Origin: Clostridium sp.
GTDB lineage: Bacteria > Bacillota > Clostridia > Clostridiales > Clostridiaceae
DNA length: 51,251 nucleotides
NCBI RefSeq assembly: GCF_026168755.1
Contig: NZ_JAPFDR010000019.1
Span: 1 to 51,251, forward strand
Direction of reading: 5' to 3'
Positions 1-8,655 of this stretch are shown here, piece after piece. Under the pieces are notes generated by a model that was not told the origin of the DNA, did not search any database, and was given only the letters and a program-made list of their open reading frames with translations. The position numbers and the translations under genes are program-made. Numbering within the stretch: position 1 is the first letter of the stretch; every line of letters begins with the position of its first letter.

Positions 1-1
1 A

Positions 2-49
2 ATGAGACCTAAAAATTATACAGGTGTATATGGAAAAAAATACAAATAG
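2..49 (+). CDS. C-terminal tail of an upstream gene (partial)
   Basis: An open frame enters from the left edge and stops at TAG 47-49; its last visible residues are basic and aromatic (...NYTGVYGKKYK). A hairpin and a terminator follow directly, which fits the 3' end of a gene starting outside the window. The fragment is too short to identify. Confidence 0.35.
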   Translation: MRPKNYTGVYGKKYK

Positions 50-52
50 TAA

Positions 53-84
53 ATAAGCATAGGACTATATGAACCTATGCTTAT
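53..84. repeat. Perfect 11-bp inverted repeat
   Basis: Arms ATAAGCATAGG (53-63) and CCTATGCTTAT (74-84) are exact reverse complements with a 10-nt loop. No T-run follows, so by itself it is a poor terminator. It may stabilise the 3' end of the upstream transcript or act with the terminator at 118-138. Confidence 0.6.
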
Positions 85-104
85 CAGAATATTCAAAAAT
101 TAAT

Positions 105-138
105 TCCCGAAGGGAGCGTGGCGAAAGCCACTTTTTTT
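105..138 (+). terminator. Rho-independent terminator of the upstream gene
   Basis: A GTGGC stem, GAAA tetraloop and GCCAC stem (118-131) are followed by seven T. A small CCC-GAA-GGG hairpin sits just before it (106-114). This is the classic intrinsic terminator form and separates the upstream gene from the aro operon. Confidence 0.85.
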
Positions 139-179
139 ATTGTTTATAATTTTGTAATTATAAGTTTTAAGAATAAAAA

Positions 180-210
180 TTTATAATAAATACTTCATTC
201 TTACTATAAT
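180..210 (+). promoter_or_regulatory. Candidate promoter of the aro operon
   Basis: TATAAT at 205-210 is a perfect -10. The best -35 (TTATAA, 181-186, 18-bp spacer) is poor, so the assignment rests on the -10 and on its place between the terminator and aroF. No T-box, attenuator or riboswitch fold was recognised in the leader. Confidence 0.4.
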
Positions 211-242
211 TTATTAAATTAAGGTTTAAGGGGGCATTTAAA

Positions 243-1256
243 ATGGTAGTAATATTAAAACCAAAAACAAGTGATGAAGCAATTAAAAAATTAACAGGAG
301 AATTAGAATCTTTAGGGGTAACGGTAAATCCAGTTATCGGTACAGAAATGAGTATATTAGGATTAGTTGGAGATACAACAAGAATAGATCATTCATCTAT
401 TGAAGCGAATCCTAATGTTGAAAGGGTAATGCATGTTCAAGAACCTTTTAAGAAAGCAAATAGATTATTCCATCCAGAAAATACAGTAATTGATGTTAAT
501 GGACATACTATTGGAGGAAATAAAATTGCAGTAATAGCTGGACCTTGTTCAGTTGAAAATAAAGAACAAATATCCTTAGTTGCAGATGAAGTTAAAAAGT
601 ATGGAGCTAGTTTCTTAAGAGGTGGGGCATTTAAACCAAGAACTTCTCCATATAGTTTCCAAGGCTTAAAATATGAAGGTTTAGAATTATTAAATGAAGC
701 AAAAGCTAAAACAGGATTACCAATAGTTACGGAACTTATGTCACCATATGATATAGAAACATTTGTTGAAAAAGCTGATATAATTCAAGTAGGGGCAAGA
801 AATATGCAAAACTTTGATTTGTTAAAAGAGTTAGGTAAAATTAATAAACCAATACTTTTAAAGAGAGGCTTATCAGCAACAATAGAAGAGTTATTAATGA
901 GTGCAGAATACATTATGGCTGGTGGTAATGAGCAAGTTATTCTTTGTGAAAGGGGAATAAGAACTTTTGAAACTTATACTAGAAATACCTTAGATTTAAG
1001 TGCTGTACCAGCAATTAAAAAGCTAAGTCACTTACCAGTAGTAATTGATCCAAGTCACTCTGCAGGAAAGTGGTGGATGGTAGAACCATTATCAAAGGCG
1101 GCAATAGCTGTAGGGGCTGATGGTCTTATAATTGAAGTTCATAATGATCCACAAAAAGCATTATGTGATGGACAACAATCATTAAAGCCAGATGTATTTG
1201 CAAAATTAATGGAAGATTTAAAACTTATTGCAGCAGCAGTAGGACGTGAAATATAA
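243..1256 (+). CDS. aroF: 3-deoxy-7-phosphoheptulonate (DAHP) synthase, copy 1
   Basis: Condenses phosphoenolpyruvate and erythrose 4-phosphate, the first step of the shikimate pathway. At 337 aa it has the length and layout of the type I-beta (Thermotoga-like) enzymes: an N-terminal ferredoxin/ACT-like domain (about 1-70) that in relatives mediates feedback by Tyr or Phe, then the TIM barrel. Visible are AGPCSVE (99-105, metal-ligand Cys102), RGGAFKPRTSPYSFQG (126-141), KRGLS and IDPSHSAG. An SD-like AAGGGGG ends about 8 nt before the ATG. First gene of the operon; a close paralogue lies at 7535. Which amino acid inhibits which copy cannot be read from the sequence. Confidence 0.95.
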   Translation: MVVILKPKTSDEAIKKLTGELESLGVTVNPVIGTEMSILGLVGDTTRIDHSSIEANPNVERVMHVQEPFKKANRLFHPENTVIDVNGHTIGGNKIAVIAGPCSVENKEQISLVADEVKKYGASFLRGGAFKPRTSPYSFQGLKYEGLELLNEAKAKTGLPIVTELMSPYDIETFVEKADIIQVGARNMQNFDLLKELGKINKPILLKRGLSATIEELLMSAEYIMAGGNEQVILCERGIRTFETYTRNTLDLSAVPAIKKLSHLPVVIDPSHSAGKWWMVEPLSKAAIAVGADGLIIEVHNDPQKALCDGQQSLKPDVFAKLMEDLKLIAAAVGREI

Positions 1257-1344
1257 ATCAGTTAGGAGTTAGTAGTCGATGAATAGTTTTGAGCTTCATC
1301 CTAATTTACTAATTGCTAATTAAGATATAAGGAAGGATAGTAGT
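1257..1344. repeat. Imperfect AT-rich palindrome in the aroF-aroB spacer
   Basis: The left part (AGTTAGGAGTTAGTAG...GATGAA) is a near reverse complement of the right part (TTCATCCTAATTTACTAATTGCTAATT). The transcript could form a long imperfect hairpin. It resembles a decayed intergenic repeat, and part of its left arm (CAGTTAGG) recurs at 7505-7512 before the second aroF. Confidence 0.5.
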
Positions 1345-2394
1345 ATGGAACTAAAGGTTGATTTAAAAGATAGAAGTTATCCAATTATAATTGAGAAGGG
1401 ACTTATTAATAGAGTTTCAGAAGAGATTATAAAGGTATACAAGGGGAAGAAAATATTTATTATTACAGATGATAATGTAAATAAGTATTATGGAGGAAAA
1501 ATTAGTGAAGAATTAAAAAATAACGATTTTGAAGTTAAGTTATTATCATTAAAACCAGGTGAGGAAACTAAAAACTTTAATACATTACCTATTGTGTATA
1601 ATGAACTTCTAGATTTTAATTTAACTAGAAGTGATTTGATAATTGCATTAGGGGGAGGAGTTATAGGAGACCTAGCAGGCTTCGTAGCTTCTACATATTT
1701 AAGAGGAGTTGACTTTGTGCAGATACCAACATCACTTTTAGCACAAGTTGATAGTAGTGTTGGAGGGAAAGTAGCAGTAGATTTAGATAGAGGAAAAAAC
1801 TTGGTAGGAAGTTTTTATCACCCAAAATGTGTATTAATAGATCCAGAAGTATTAAATACATTAGATAATAGATTTTTTATAGATGGAATGGCGGAAGTTA
1901 TTAAATATGGATGTATTAAGGATAAACAATTCTTTGGTTATCTTGAAAAAATGGAAAATAATCAACAATTGATTAATAATATGGAAGTAGTTATCCACAA
2001 ATGTTGTGATATTAAGAGGCAAGTTGTGGAGAATGATGAAAAAGATAAAGGTGAAAGAATGCTTTTAAATTTTGGTCATACTTTAGGTCATGCCATAGAA
2101 CAATATTATAATTATACTAAGTACAGTCATGGTGAAGGTGTTGCCATTGGAATGTATGTAATAAGCAAAATTAGTGAAGAAAAAGGATTAACTAAAAAGG
2201 GAACTTCTCAAAGAATTAAGGATATTTTAGTTAAATATAATCTTCCATATGAATTGAATGTTAATATTGAAGAAACTTTAGAAGCAATTAATTTAGATAA
2301 GAAGAAGTTAGGAAATGATTTAAATGTAATTATTTTAAAGGAAATAGGAAGTTCAGAAATATATAAAACTACAGCAGAATTTTTTAAGATATAA
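1345..2394 (+). CDS. aroB: 3-dehydroquinate synthase
   Basis: Converts DAHP to 3-dehydroquinate using NAD and a divalent metal. The 349-aa length is typical. Seen: NAD-binding GGGVIGD (103-109), [15 protein letters not shown] (128-142) and metal-ligand regions [19 protein letters not shown] and [15 protein letters not shown] site 8 nt before the ATG supports the start. Only 13 nt separate it from aroA, so the two are co-transcribed. Confidence 0.96.
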   Translation: MELKVDLKDRSYPIIIEKGLINRVSEEIIKVYKGKKIFIITDDNVNKYYGGKISEELKNNDFEVKLLSLKPGEETKNFNTLPIVYNELLDFNLTRSDLIIALGGGVIGDLAGFVASTYLRGVDFVQIPTSLLAQVDSSVGGKVAVDLDRGKNLVGSFYHPKCVLIDPEVLNTLDNRFFIDGMAEVIKYGCIKDKQFFGYLEKMENNQQLINNMEVVIHKCCDIKRQVVENDEKDKGERMLLNFGHTLGHAIEQYYNYTKYSHGEGVAIGMYVISKISEEKGLTKKGTSQRIKDILVKYNLPYELNVNIEETLEAINLDKKKLGNDLNVIILKEIGSSEIYKTTAEFFKI

Positions 2395-2407
2395 AAGAGG
2401 AGATTGT

Positions 2408-3703
2408 ATGGCAGATTTGAAGATATATCCATCAAAGCTTAAGGGAGAGGTAAAAATACCTCCTTCAAAAAGTATGGCACATAGAGCAATTATTTGTGCT
2501 GCTTTAAGTGATGGATTATGCATTATAGAAAATATAGATTATTCAGATGACATTATAGCAACTATTGATGCAATGAATTCTTTAGGAGCTAAAATAGTTA
2601 AACACAAAGATTATATTGAAGTAATAGGAGCATATGGAAGTGATGAAAAGCCACAAGAAACTAGAATTATTGATTGTAATGAATCAGGTTCCACTTTAAG
2701 ATTTTTAGTTCCTATTTCACTATTATTTAAAGGTAGCAGCAAGTTTATAGGTAGAGGTAATTTAGGAAAAAGACCATTAACTACTTATTATAATATATTT
2801 GAAAGACAGGGAATTGAATATTCTTACGAAGAAGGTAATCTTAACTTAGTTATAAATGGGGAATTAAATCCTGGAACTTTTGAAGTAGAGGGTAATGTAA
2901 GTTCCCAATTTATAACTGGATTATTATTTACGTTACCATTATTAAAGGAAGATTCTAAAATTATAATTACTACTGAAATGGAATCAAAGGGATATATTGA
3001 TTTAACATTAAGAGCAATGAGTGATTTTGGAGTAGAAATAATTAATAACAATTATAGAGAGTTCATTATTAAAGGAAATCAAAAATATAAAGCAAGAAAT
3101 TACAGAGTTGAAGGGGATTATTCTCAAGCTGCATTTTTCCTTTGTGCAGATAGCTTAGGTAATGATGTATTATGTAAGGATTTAGATTTAAATTCTCTTC
3201 AAGGTGATAAAGAGGTAATAGATATATTAGAAAGAATGAATGTCATATTTAATGCAAATGATATAGGGGTAAAGGGGACTACTAATGGTGAATTAACTAG
3301 TACAGTAATTGATGGAAGTCAATGTCCAGATATTATACCAGTCCTTACTTCAGTGGCTGCATTAACAAAAGGTACAACAGAAATGGTAAATGCAGGAAGA
3401 CTTAGAATTAAGGAATGTGATAGGCTTGCAGCAGTAACATCTGAGCTAAATAAATTGGGGGCTAAGATAATAGAAAAAGAAGATGGATTAGTAGTTACAG
3501 GAGTAGAAAAGCTACAAGGAGGAGTGGAAGTATGGAGTCATAAAGATCATAGAATAGCTATGACTTTAGCAATATCTTCTACAAGATGTGAAGAACCAAT
3601 AGTGATAAAGGATTATGAATGTATAGCTAAATCTTATCCAAACTTCTTTGAAGATTTTAAAGCTTTAGGAGGAAATATTCATGAGTGGAATGTGGGGAAA
3701 TAA
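2408..3703 (+). CDS. aroA: 5-enolpyruvylshikimate-3-phosphate synthase
   Basis: Transfers the enolpyruvyl group of PEP to shikimate 3-phosphate. Length is 431 aa with the two-domain EPSP synthase pattern: PPSKSMAHRAI (substrate-binding K21, S22, R27), NESGSTLRFL near 90-99, SSQFITGLL, and KECDRL followed by DHRIAM in the C-terminal half. An AGAGGAG site precedes the ATG. Its 3' end overlaps aroC by 23 nt, implying translational coupling. Confidence 0.96.
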   Translation: MADLKIYPSKLKGEVKIPPSKSMAHRAIICAALSDGLCIIENIDYSDDIIATIDAMNSLGAKIVKHKDYIEVIGAYGSDEKPQETRIIDCNESGSTLRFLVPISLLFKGSSKFIGRGNLGKRPLTTYYNIFERQGIEYSYEEGNLNLVINGELNPGTFEVEGNVSSQFITGLLFTLPLLKEDSKIIITTEMESKGYIDLTLRAMSDFGVEIINNNYREFIIKGNQKYKARNYRVEGDYSQAAFFLCADSLGNDVLCKDLDLNSLQGDKEVIDILERMNVIFNANDIGVKGTTNGELTSTVIDGSQCPDIIPVLTSVAALTKGTTEMVNAGRLRIKECDRLAAVTSELNKLGAKIIEKEDGLVVTGVEKLQGGVEVWSHKDHRIAMTLAISSTRCEEPIVIKDYECIAKSYPNFFEDFKALGGNIHEWNVGK

Positions 3704-4751
3704 TATAAAAATATCTATTTTTGGAGAATCTCATGGAAATGCTATAGGAATAAATATCGATGGTTTACCTTCAGGTTTTCATATTGATATGGATAAGGTA
3801 ATGGTAGAAATGGCAAGAAGAGCACCAGGAAAAAGTCCGTTATCAACTCCAAGAAAAGAAGGAGATATACCAGAAATATTAAGTGGATATTTTGAAGGTA
3901 AAACTACAGGAACTCCACTTTGTGCAATAATAAGAAATTCTAATACTAAATCTAAGGATTATTCAAAGCTTAAAGACGTAATGAGACCAGGACATGCAGA
4001 TTATACTGGTGTTATGAGATATGATGGTTTTAATGACTATAGAGGTGGAGGGCATTTCTCAGGAAGAATAACTGCGCCACTTGTATTTGCAGGAGCTATT
4101 TGTAAGCAAATATTAGAAACTAAAGGAATATTGATTGCAGCGCATGTTAATTCTATAGGAAGTATTAAAGATAAAAGCTTTTTAGATGTAGATATAAATG
4201 AAGAATTAATATCATCATTCAATGGAAATGAATTACCTTTAATTAATTCAAAATTAGAAGAAGCTATGAGACAAGAAGTTATGAATGCAAGAAAAGATAT
4301 GGATTCTATAGGTGGAACTATAGAGTGTGCTGTTTTAGGTATAAAGCCTGGAATAGGTAATCCATTCTTTGATTCAGTAGAATCAACATTAGCTCATTTA
4401 ATGTTTTCAGTACCAGCAATTAAAGGTATTGAATTTGGAAAAGGATTTGATATCTCTAAAATGAGAGGGTCAGAAGCTAATGATGAATATTACTTAGATG
4501 ATAAAACTATAAAAACAAAAACTAATAATAATGGTGGAATTTTAGGTGGAATAACTAATGGAATGCCAATAGTATTCAAGGTTGCAATAAAACCAACAGC
4601 ATCAATATTTAAAGAACAAAGTACTGTTAATATAGCTACAATGGAGGAAACTAAGTTAAGCATAGAAGGAAGACATGATCCATGTATTGTACAAAGAGCA
4701 CTTCCAGTTATAGAAGCAGTAACTGCCATTGGAATATTAGAATTGATGTAG
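3681..4751 (+). CDS. aroC: Chorismate synthase
   Basis: Removes phosphate from EPSP to give chorismate, using reduced FMN. At 356 aa it opens with the family signature (MSGMWGNN, then FGESHG), which fixes the start inside aroA (23-nt overlap). Other motifs are MARRAPG, RPGHADYTG, GGGHFSGRITA and a C-terminal GRHDPC. It is followed by a 79-nt structured spacer before pheA. Confidence 0.96.
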   Translation: MSGMWGNNIKISIFGESHGNAIGINIDGLPSGFHIDMDKVMVEMARRAPGKSPLSTPRKEGDIPEILSGYFEGKTTGTPLCAIIRNSNTKSKDYSKLKDVMRPGHADYTGVMRYDGFNDYRGGGHFSGRITAPLVFAGAICKQILETKGILIAAHVNSIGSIKDKSFLDVDINEELISSFNGNELPLINSKLEEAMRQEVMNARKDMDSIGGTIECAVLGIKPGIGNPFFDSVESTLAHLMFSVPAIKGIEFGKGFDISKMRGSEANDEYYLDDKTIKTKTNNNGGILGGITNGMPIVFKVAIKPTASIFKEQSTVNIATMEETKLSIEGRHDPCIVQRALPVIEAVTAIGILELM

Positions 4752-4830
4752 CATAATCCAAATATTGGAGTTACCTCCGGGGAGCATACAAATATTGGAT
4801 TATACTAGGAGGTGAAGAAGGAGGTAAAAC
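4752..4830 (+). promoter_or_regulatory. Structured pheA leader with an anti-Shine-Dalgarno element
   Basis: TTACCTCC (4771-4778) is the exact complement of the pheA ribosome-binding site plus flank, GGAGGTAA (4820-4827). A competing inverted repeat pairs ATAATCCAA (4753-4761) with TTGGATTAT (4795-4803). A second SD-like AGGAGGT lies at 4807-4813. Two mutually exclusive folds are possible, one hiding the pheA SD. What would switch them is unknown. Confidence 0.5.
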
Positions 4831-6000
4831 ATGAATCTTTCAGAATGTAGAAATGAAATTGATAAAATAGATAAAGAGTTAGTTGAATTATTTGAAAAGA
4901 GAATGAATGTTGCGATAAATGTAGCGAAGTATAAGATAGAAAATAATATTCCAATTTTTAATGGAGCGAGGGAAGCTGAAGTTATTGAAAAGAATATTAA
5001 TAGACTTAATAATAAGGATTATTCGAAGCTTACAGAAAAATTTTTCACTCATTTAATGGAATTAAGTAGGAGCCTTCAAGCAAATATTATTGATGAGAAT
5101 AATAAAGATAAGATGATAGGATCAATAGAAGAAAATATATCAGCTAACGAAAATAAAAGAGATTTAAACAATATTAAAATTGGATATCAAGGTGTAAAGG
5201 GCTCTTTTAGTGAAGAGGCTATGATTAAATACTTTGGTGAAAATCATACAACTACTGATTATGAAGAATTTGAAGATGTATTTGTAGCTTTAAAAAATAA
5301 TGAAATAGATTATGGAATATTACCTATAGAGAATTCAAGTACAGGAGCAATAACTACTGTTTATGACTTATTAGTTGAGTATGGACTTTATATAGTTGGG
5401 GAAGAGTGTATAAAGATAGATCAAAACTTAATAGGAGTAAAAGGAAGTAAGCTTGAGGATATAAAAGAAATATATTCACATCCTCAGGGATTTGAACAAA
5501 GTAGTGAGTTTTTAAGCAAACAAAATAATTTAAAGCTTATACCATTCCATAATACAGCCATAAGTGCTAAATATGTTTCAGAGCTTAATGATAAATCAAA
5601 GGCTGCTATTGCAAGTTTAAGGGCAGCAAAAATTTATGGATTAGATGTAATTCAAAAAGAAATAAATGATAAGAATAATAATCATACAAAGTTTGTTATA
5701 GTAGGAAGAAAACTTGAATCAGCTAAGGAATGTAATAAGATTACTGTTGTATTTTCATTAGATGATAAGGCTGGTACTTTATATAAACTTTTAAGACACT
5801 TTGCAGAAAATAATATTAATATGCTAAAGATAGAATCTAGACCAAGCAAAAATGAACCTTGGCAATATCTTTTATATGTAGACTTTGAAGGTAATATAGA
5901 AAATGAAGATGTTAAAAAAGCAATTAAGTTAATTGAAGAAAAAAGTGAATATTTCAAATTGCTTGGATGCTATGAAGGAGTTAATGAGTTAAGAAGTTAA
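4831..6000 (+). CDS. pheA: Bifunctional chorismate mutase / prephenate dehydratase (P-protein)
   Basis: Makes prephenate from chorismate and then phenylpyruvate for phenylalanine. The 389 residues hold three parts: an AroQ-type all-helical chorismate mutase (about 1-85), prephenate dehydratase (about 110-290, opening GYQGVKGSFSEEA, with IENSSTGAI and an HTKF version of the TRF motif), and a C-terminal ACT domain (about 300-380) with the ESRP phenylalanine-binding motif. The ACT domain predicts feedback inhibition by Phe. Start follows AAGGAGGT with 5-nt spacing. Confidence 0.94.
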   Translation: MNLSECRNEIDKIDKELVELFEKRMNVAINVAKYKIENNIPIFNGAREAEVIEKNINRLNNKDYSKLTEKFFTHLMELSRSLQANIIDENNKDKMIGSIEENISANENKRDLNNIKIGYQGVKGSFSEEAMIKYFGENHTTTDYEEFEDVFVALKNNEIDYGILPIENSSTGAITTVYDLLVEYGLYIVGEECIKIDQNLIGVKGSKLEDIKEIYSHPQGFEQSSEFLSKQNNLKLIPFHNTAISAKYVSELNDKSKAAIASLRAAKIYGLDVIQKEINDKNNNHTKFVIVGRKLESAKECNKITVVFSLDDKAGTLYKLLRHFAENNINMLKIESRPSKNEPWQYLLYVDFEGNIENEDVKKAIKLIEEKSEYFKLLGCYEGVNELRS

Positions 6001-6101
6001 GAAAGTTCTTAATTTTAGAGGAAATAAATATTAATATTTTAAATTATATAAGGGATGTTTATAATATTAATTTCTTAGTTACTAAAAGGTTAGGTGTTTA
6101 A
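6001..6101. other. pheA-aroE spacer with AT palindrome
   Basis: The 101-nt spacer contains the perfect 14-bp palindrome AAATATTAATATTT and a partial inverted match to AATATTAATTT further right. There is no T-run after a stable stem, so transcription probably continues into aroE. It looks like one more degenerate palindromic spacer of this operon. Confidence 0.35.
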
Positions 6102-6917
6102 ATGGAGTTCTATGGATTATTAGGTGAAAAGTTAAGTCATAGCTTATCCCCAAAAATCAATAAGATAATATTAGAGAAAAGTAATACAGAAGGTGCTTAT
6201 AAATTATTTGAGGTTCCTAAAGATAAATTAGATAGTTTTGTTGAAGCAGTTAAATTGCTTAAGATAAAAGGGTTTAATGTTACAATTCCATATAAGGAAA
6301 GTATAATGAAATATTTAGATTGTATTTCAGCGGAAGCAAATAGAATTGGTGCTGTTAATACAGTAATGCTAAAGGATAATAAGCTTTATGGATATAATAC
6401 TGACTATTTTGGAATTGAAGTTATGATTAAAAGTAAAAATATAAATATAAAAAATAAAACTGCAGTTATATTAGGTTCAGGAGGAGCTTGTAAGGCTGTA
6501 ATTACTTATTTATTAGATAATGAAATAGAAAAAATATATATAGTAAGTAGGAGACCAGAAAGTGTTAATTTAAATAATATAAATAAAAGGATATCAATAA
6601 TTAACTATTATGAATTAGATAATATAAGTGGATATCTAATAATTAATACAACTCCTGTTGGAATGTATCCTAATAGTGATAAATCTGCAGTTGATAATAA
6701 TATAATGAAAAATTTTGATGTGGCTGTAGATTTAGTATACAATCCTACGAAAACTAAATTTCTTAAAATAGCAACAGAAGAAGGAAAAGTTGCTATAGGT
6801 GGATTGCATATGTTGGTTGGTCAAGCAGTTAAAAGTCAAGCTATCTTTAATGATGGGCAAATAAGTGAAGAATTAATAAATTATATATACACTGAGGTGG
6901 CAAAAGATTTTAAGTAG
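6102..6917 (+). CDS. aroE: Shikimate dehydrogenase (biosynthetic type)
   Basis: Reduces 3-dehydroshikimate to shikimate with NADPH. At 271 aa it has LGEKLSHSLSP (substrate SxS), NVTIPYK with the catalytic Lys, NTDYFG with the catalytic Asp, and the GSGGACKA nucleotide-binding loop. The VTIPYK form marks the biosynthetic AroE branch, unlike the second dehydrogenase at 23142, which has VSMPNK. It is 10 nt from aroK. Confidence 0.94.
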   Translation: MEFYGLLGEKLSHSLSPKINKIILEKSNTEGAYKLFEVPKDKLDSFVEAVKLLKIKGFNVTIPYKESIMKYLDCISAEANRIGAVNTVMLKDNKLYGYNTDYFGIEVMIKSKNINIKNKTAVILGSGGACKAVITYLLDNEIEKIYIVSRRPESVNLNNINKRISIINYYELDNISGYLIINTTPVGMYPNSDKSAVDNNIMKNFDVAVDLVYNPTKTKFLKIATEEGKVAIGGLHMLVGQAVKSQAIFNDGQISEELINYIYTEVAKDFK

Positions 6918-6927
6918 GAGAGAGAGT

Positions 6928-7425
6928 ATGAAGGATATGGAGAAGAGTATTACACTAATAGGGTTACCTGGATGTGGAAAGACTACAGTAGGAAATTTAC
7001 TTTCAGATAAATTAAATTATAAGTTTATAGATATGGATTATTATATTGAAGAAAATCAAGGAAAGACTATTATTGAATTATTTAAAAATGGTGAAGATTA
7101 TTTCAGAAATATAGAAACTGAAACTTGTAGAGAACTTGGTGAAAAAGAAAAAACAATTATTTCTTCTGGTGGAGGAGTTGTTAAAAAGGGAATAAATATA
7201 GAATATTTAAAGAAAAATTCTATAGTAGTTTTTATTGATAGACCAGTAGAAAATATTTTAGGTGATATAGAAGTTGAAAAGAGACCTTTACTAGCAAATG
7301 GTAAAGAAGTATTATATAAGTTATACGATGAAAGATATGAGCTTTATAAAAATTATTGCGATTACAGAGTTGAAAATATAGGAAGCTTAGAGGATGTTGT
7401 AAATAGTATTGCAAGTCTTATATAA
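6928..7425 (+). CDS. aroK: Shikimate kinase
   Basis: Phosphorylates shikimate with ATP. The 165-aa P-loop protein has Walker A GLPGCGKT (12-19), the shikimate-binding DMDYYIE region, SSGGGVV, and the lid arginine in KRPLL. TAGGAGAG about 6 nt before the ATG supports this start; ATG 6937 is a weaker alternative. Sits in the operon between aroE and the second DAHP synthase. Confidence 0.95.
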   Translation: MKDMEKSITLIGLPGCGKTTVGNLLSDKLNYKFIDMDYYIEENQGKTIIELFKNGEDYFRNIETETCRELGEKEKTIISSGGGVVKKGINIEYLKKNSIVVFIDRPVENILGDIEVEKRPLLANGKEVLYKLYDERYELYKNYCDYRVENIGSLEDVVNSIASLI

Positions 7426-7534
7426 ATTGAAAATTAAAATGAAACTTACTACTCACGTTTGTTTGTAGGAGTAACTTCTAATAAGCAAATTAAAATTTAG
7501 ATTATCAGTTAGGTAGTATGGAGGTATGGTAGAA
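7426..7534. other. aroK-aroF2 spacer with imperfect inverted repeat
   Basis: AACTTACTACTCAC and GTAGGAGTAACTT are near reverse complements around a short loop, and the AT-rich flanks also roughly mirror each other. CAGTTAGG (7505-7512) repeats a motif of the 1257-1344 palindrome. No terminator-like T-run was seen. Confidence 0.35.
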
Positions 7535-8548
7535 ATGATTATTGTAATGAATTCAAAATGTAGTGAAAGAGAAATTACTAATGTAAAAGATGAATTAACT
7601 AGACAAGGGTTAGGAGTTCATCTTTCTCAAGGTGAAACTTTCTGTATAGTAGGGATTGTTGGGGACACTAGAAGGATAGACTCAGACAGTTTATTAACTT
7701 TTGATGGTGTTGATAAAGTATTAAAGGTTGAAGAACCTTTTAAAAAGGCAAATAGATTATTTAAGCCAGAAGATACAATTATTAATGTAAATGGAACATT
7801 AGTTGGTGGAAATAATCTTGGAATTATGGCTGGACCATGTTCTGTTGAAAGTGAAGAACAGATAATAGGAATAGCTAAGGCTGTTAAAGAATCAGGAGCT
7901 AACTTCTTAAGAGGGGGAGCTTTTAAACCGAGAACTTCACCTTACAGTTTCCAAGGATTAGAACTTGAAGGGTTAAGATTATTGAAGCGTGCTAAAGAAG
8001 AGACAGGACTTTCAATAGTAACAGAAATAATGTCTACTGATTATATAGATGAATTTGTAAGAGATGTTGATGTAATTCAAGTTGGAGCAAGAAATATGCA
8101 GAACTTTGATTTATTAAAGCAACTTGGTAAAACTAACAAGCCGATTTTATTAAAGAGAGGGTTATCTTCAACTATAGAAGAGTGGCTTATGAGTGCTGAA
8201 TATATAATGGCTGGTGGGAATGAAAATGTAATTCTTTGTGAGAGAGGAATTAGAACTTATGAAGGATACACTAGAAATACTTTAGATTTAAGTGCAATAC
8301 CAGTAATTAAAAAGTTATCTCATTTACCAGTGATAGTTGATCCAAGTCATGCTTCAGGATATTGGTACTTAGTAGAACCATTAGCAAAAGCAGCAATAGC
8401 AGCAGGTGCAGATGGACTTATGATAGAGGTTCATAATGACCCACAACATGCATTAAGTGATGGGCAACAATCAGTAAAGCCTGAATTATTTGATAAGATA
8501 ATGAAAAAAGTAAAAGTTTTAGCCGAGATGGAAGGAAAGACTTTATAA
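7535..8548 (+). CDS. aroF: 3-deoxy-7-phosphoheptulonate (DAHP) synthase, copy 2
   Basis: Paralogue of the first gene and the same class (N-terminal ferredoxin-like domain plus barrel; AGPCSVE, RGGAFKPRTSPYSFQG, KRGLSSTIEEWL, VDPSHASG). An upstream in-frame ATG at 7526 lies 1 nt from the GGAGG site, whereas ATG 7535 has 10-nt spacing and gives 337 aa, exactly the paralogue's length, so 7535 is chosen. Its place just before tyrA suggests the two copies differ in feedback control (Tyr versus Phe), but this is inference. Confidence 0.94.
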   Translation: MIIVMNSKCSEREITNVKDELTRQGLGVHLSQGETFCIVGIVGDTRRIDSDSLLTFDGVDKVLKVEEPFKKANRLFKPEDTIINVNGTLVGGNNLGIMAGPCSVESEEQIIGIAKAVKESGANFLRGGAFKPRTSPYSFQGLELEGLRLLKRAKEETGLSIVTEIMSTDYIDEFVRDVDVIQVGARNMQNFDLLKQLGKTNKPILLKRGLSSTIEEWLMSAEYIMAGGNENVILCERGIRTYEGYTRNTLDLSAIPVIKKLSHLPVIVDPSHASGYWYLVEPLAKAAIAAGADGLMIEVHNDPQHALSDGQQSVKPELFDKIMKKVKVLAEMEGKTL

Positions 8549-8655
8549 AGTGATAAGTGGCAAGTGAAAAGTTTAAGGAAAAATATATTTTAGAAACTAC
8601 CTTAGGAAGTTTCAACCTTAACTTGAAACTTGCCACTAAAATAATAGGGGGTATT
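8549..8655. repeat. Imperfect palindrome in the aroF2-tyrA spacer
   Basis: The left arm TAAGTGGCAAGTGAAAAGTT closely matches the reverse complement of the right arm (AACTTGAAACTTGCCACTAA). It could form a stem of roughly 24 bp around a short inner loop. An open frame runs through it into tyrA, but that is an accident of the repeat and not part of the enzyme. It resembles a small non-coding palindromic insertion. Confidence 0.6.

Noticed and set aside
1..242. T-box or riboswitch leader for the aro operon
   Set aside because: Only a terminator and an inverted repeat belonging to the upstream gene are visible; no T-box sequence or antiterminator was found between the -10 and aroF.
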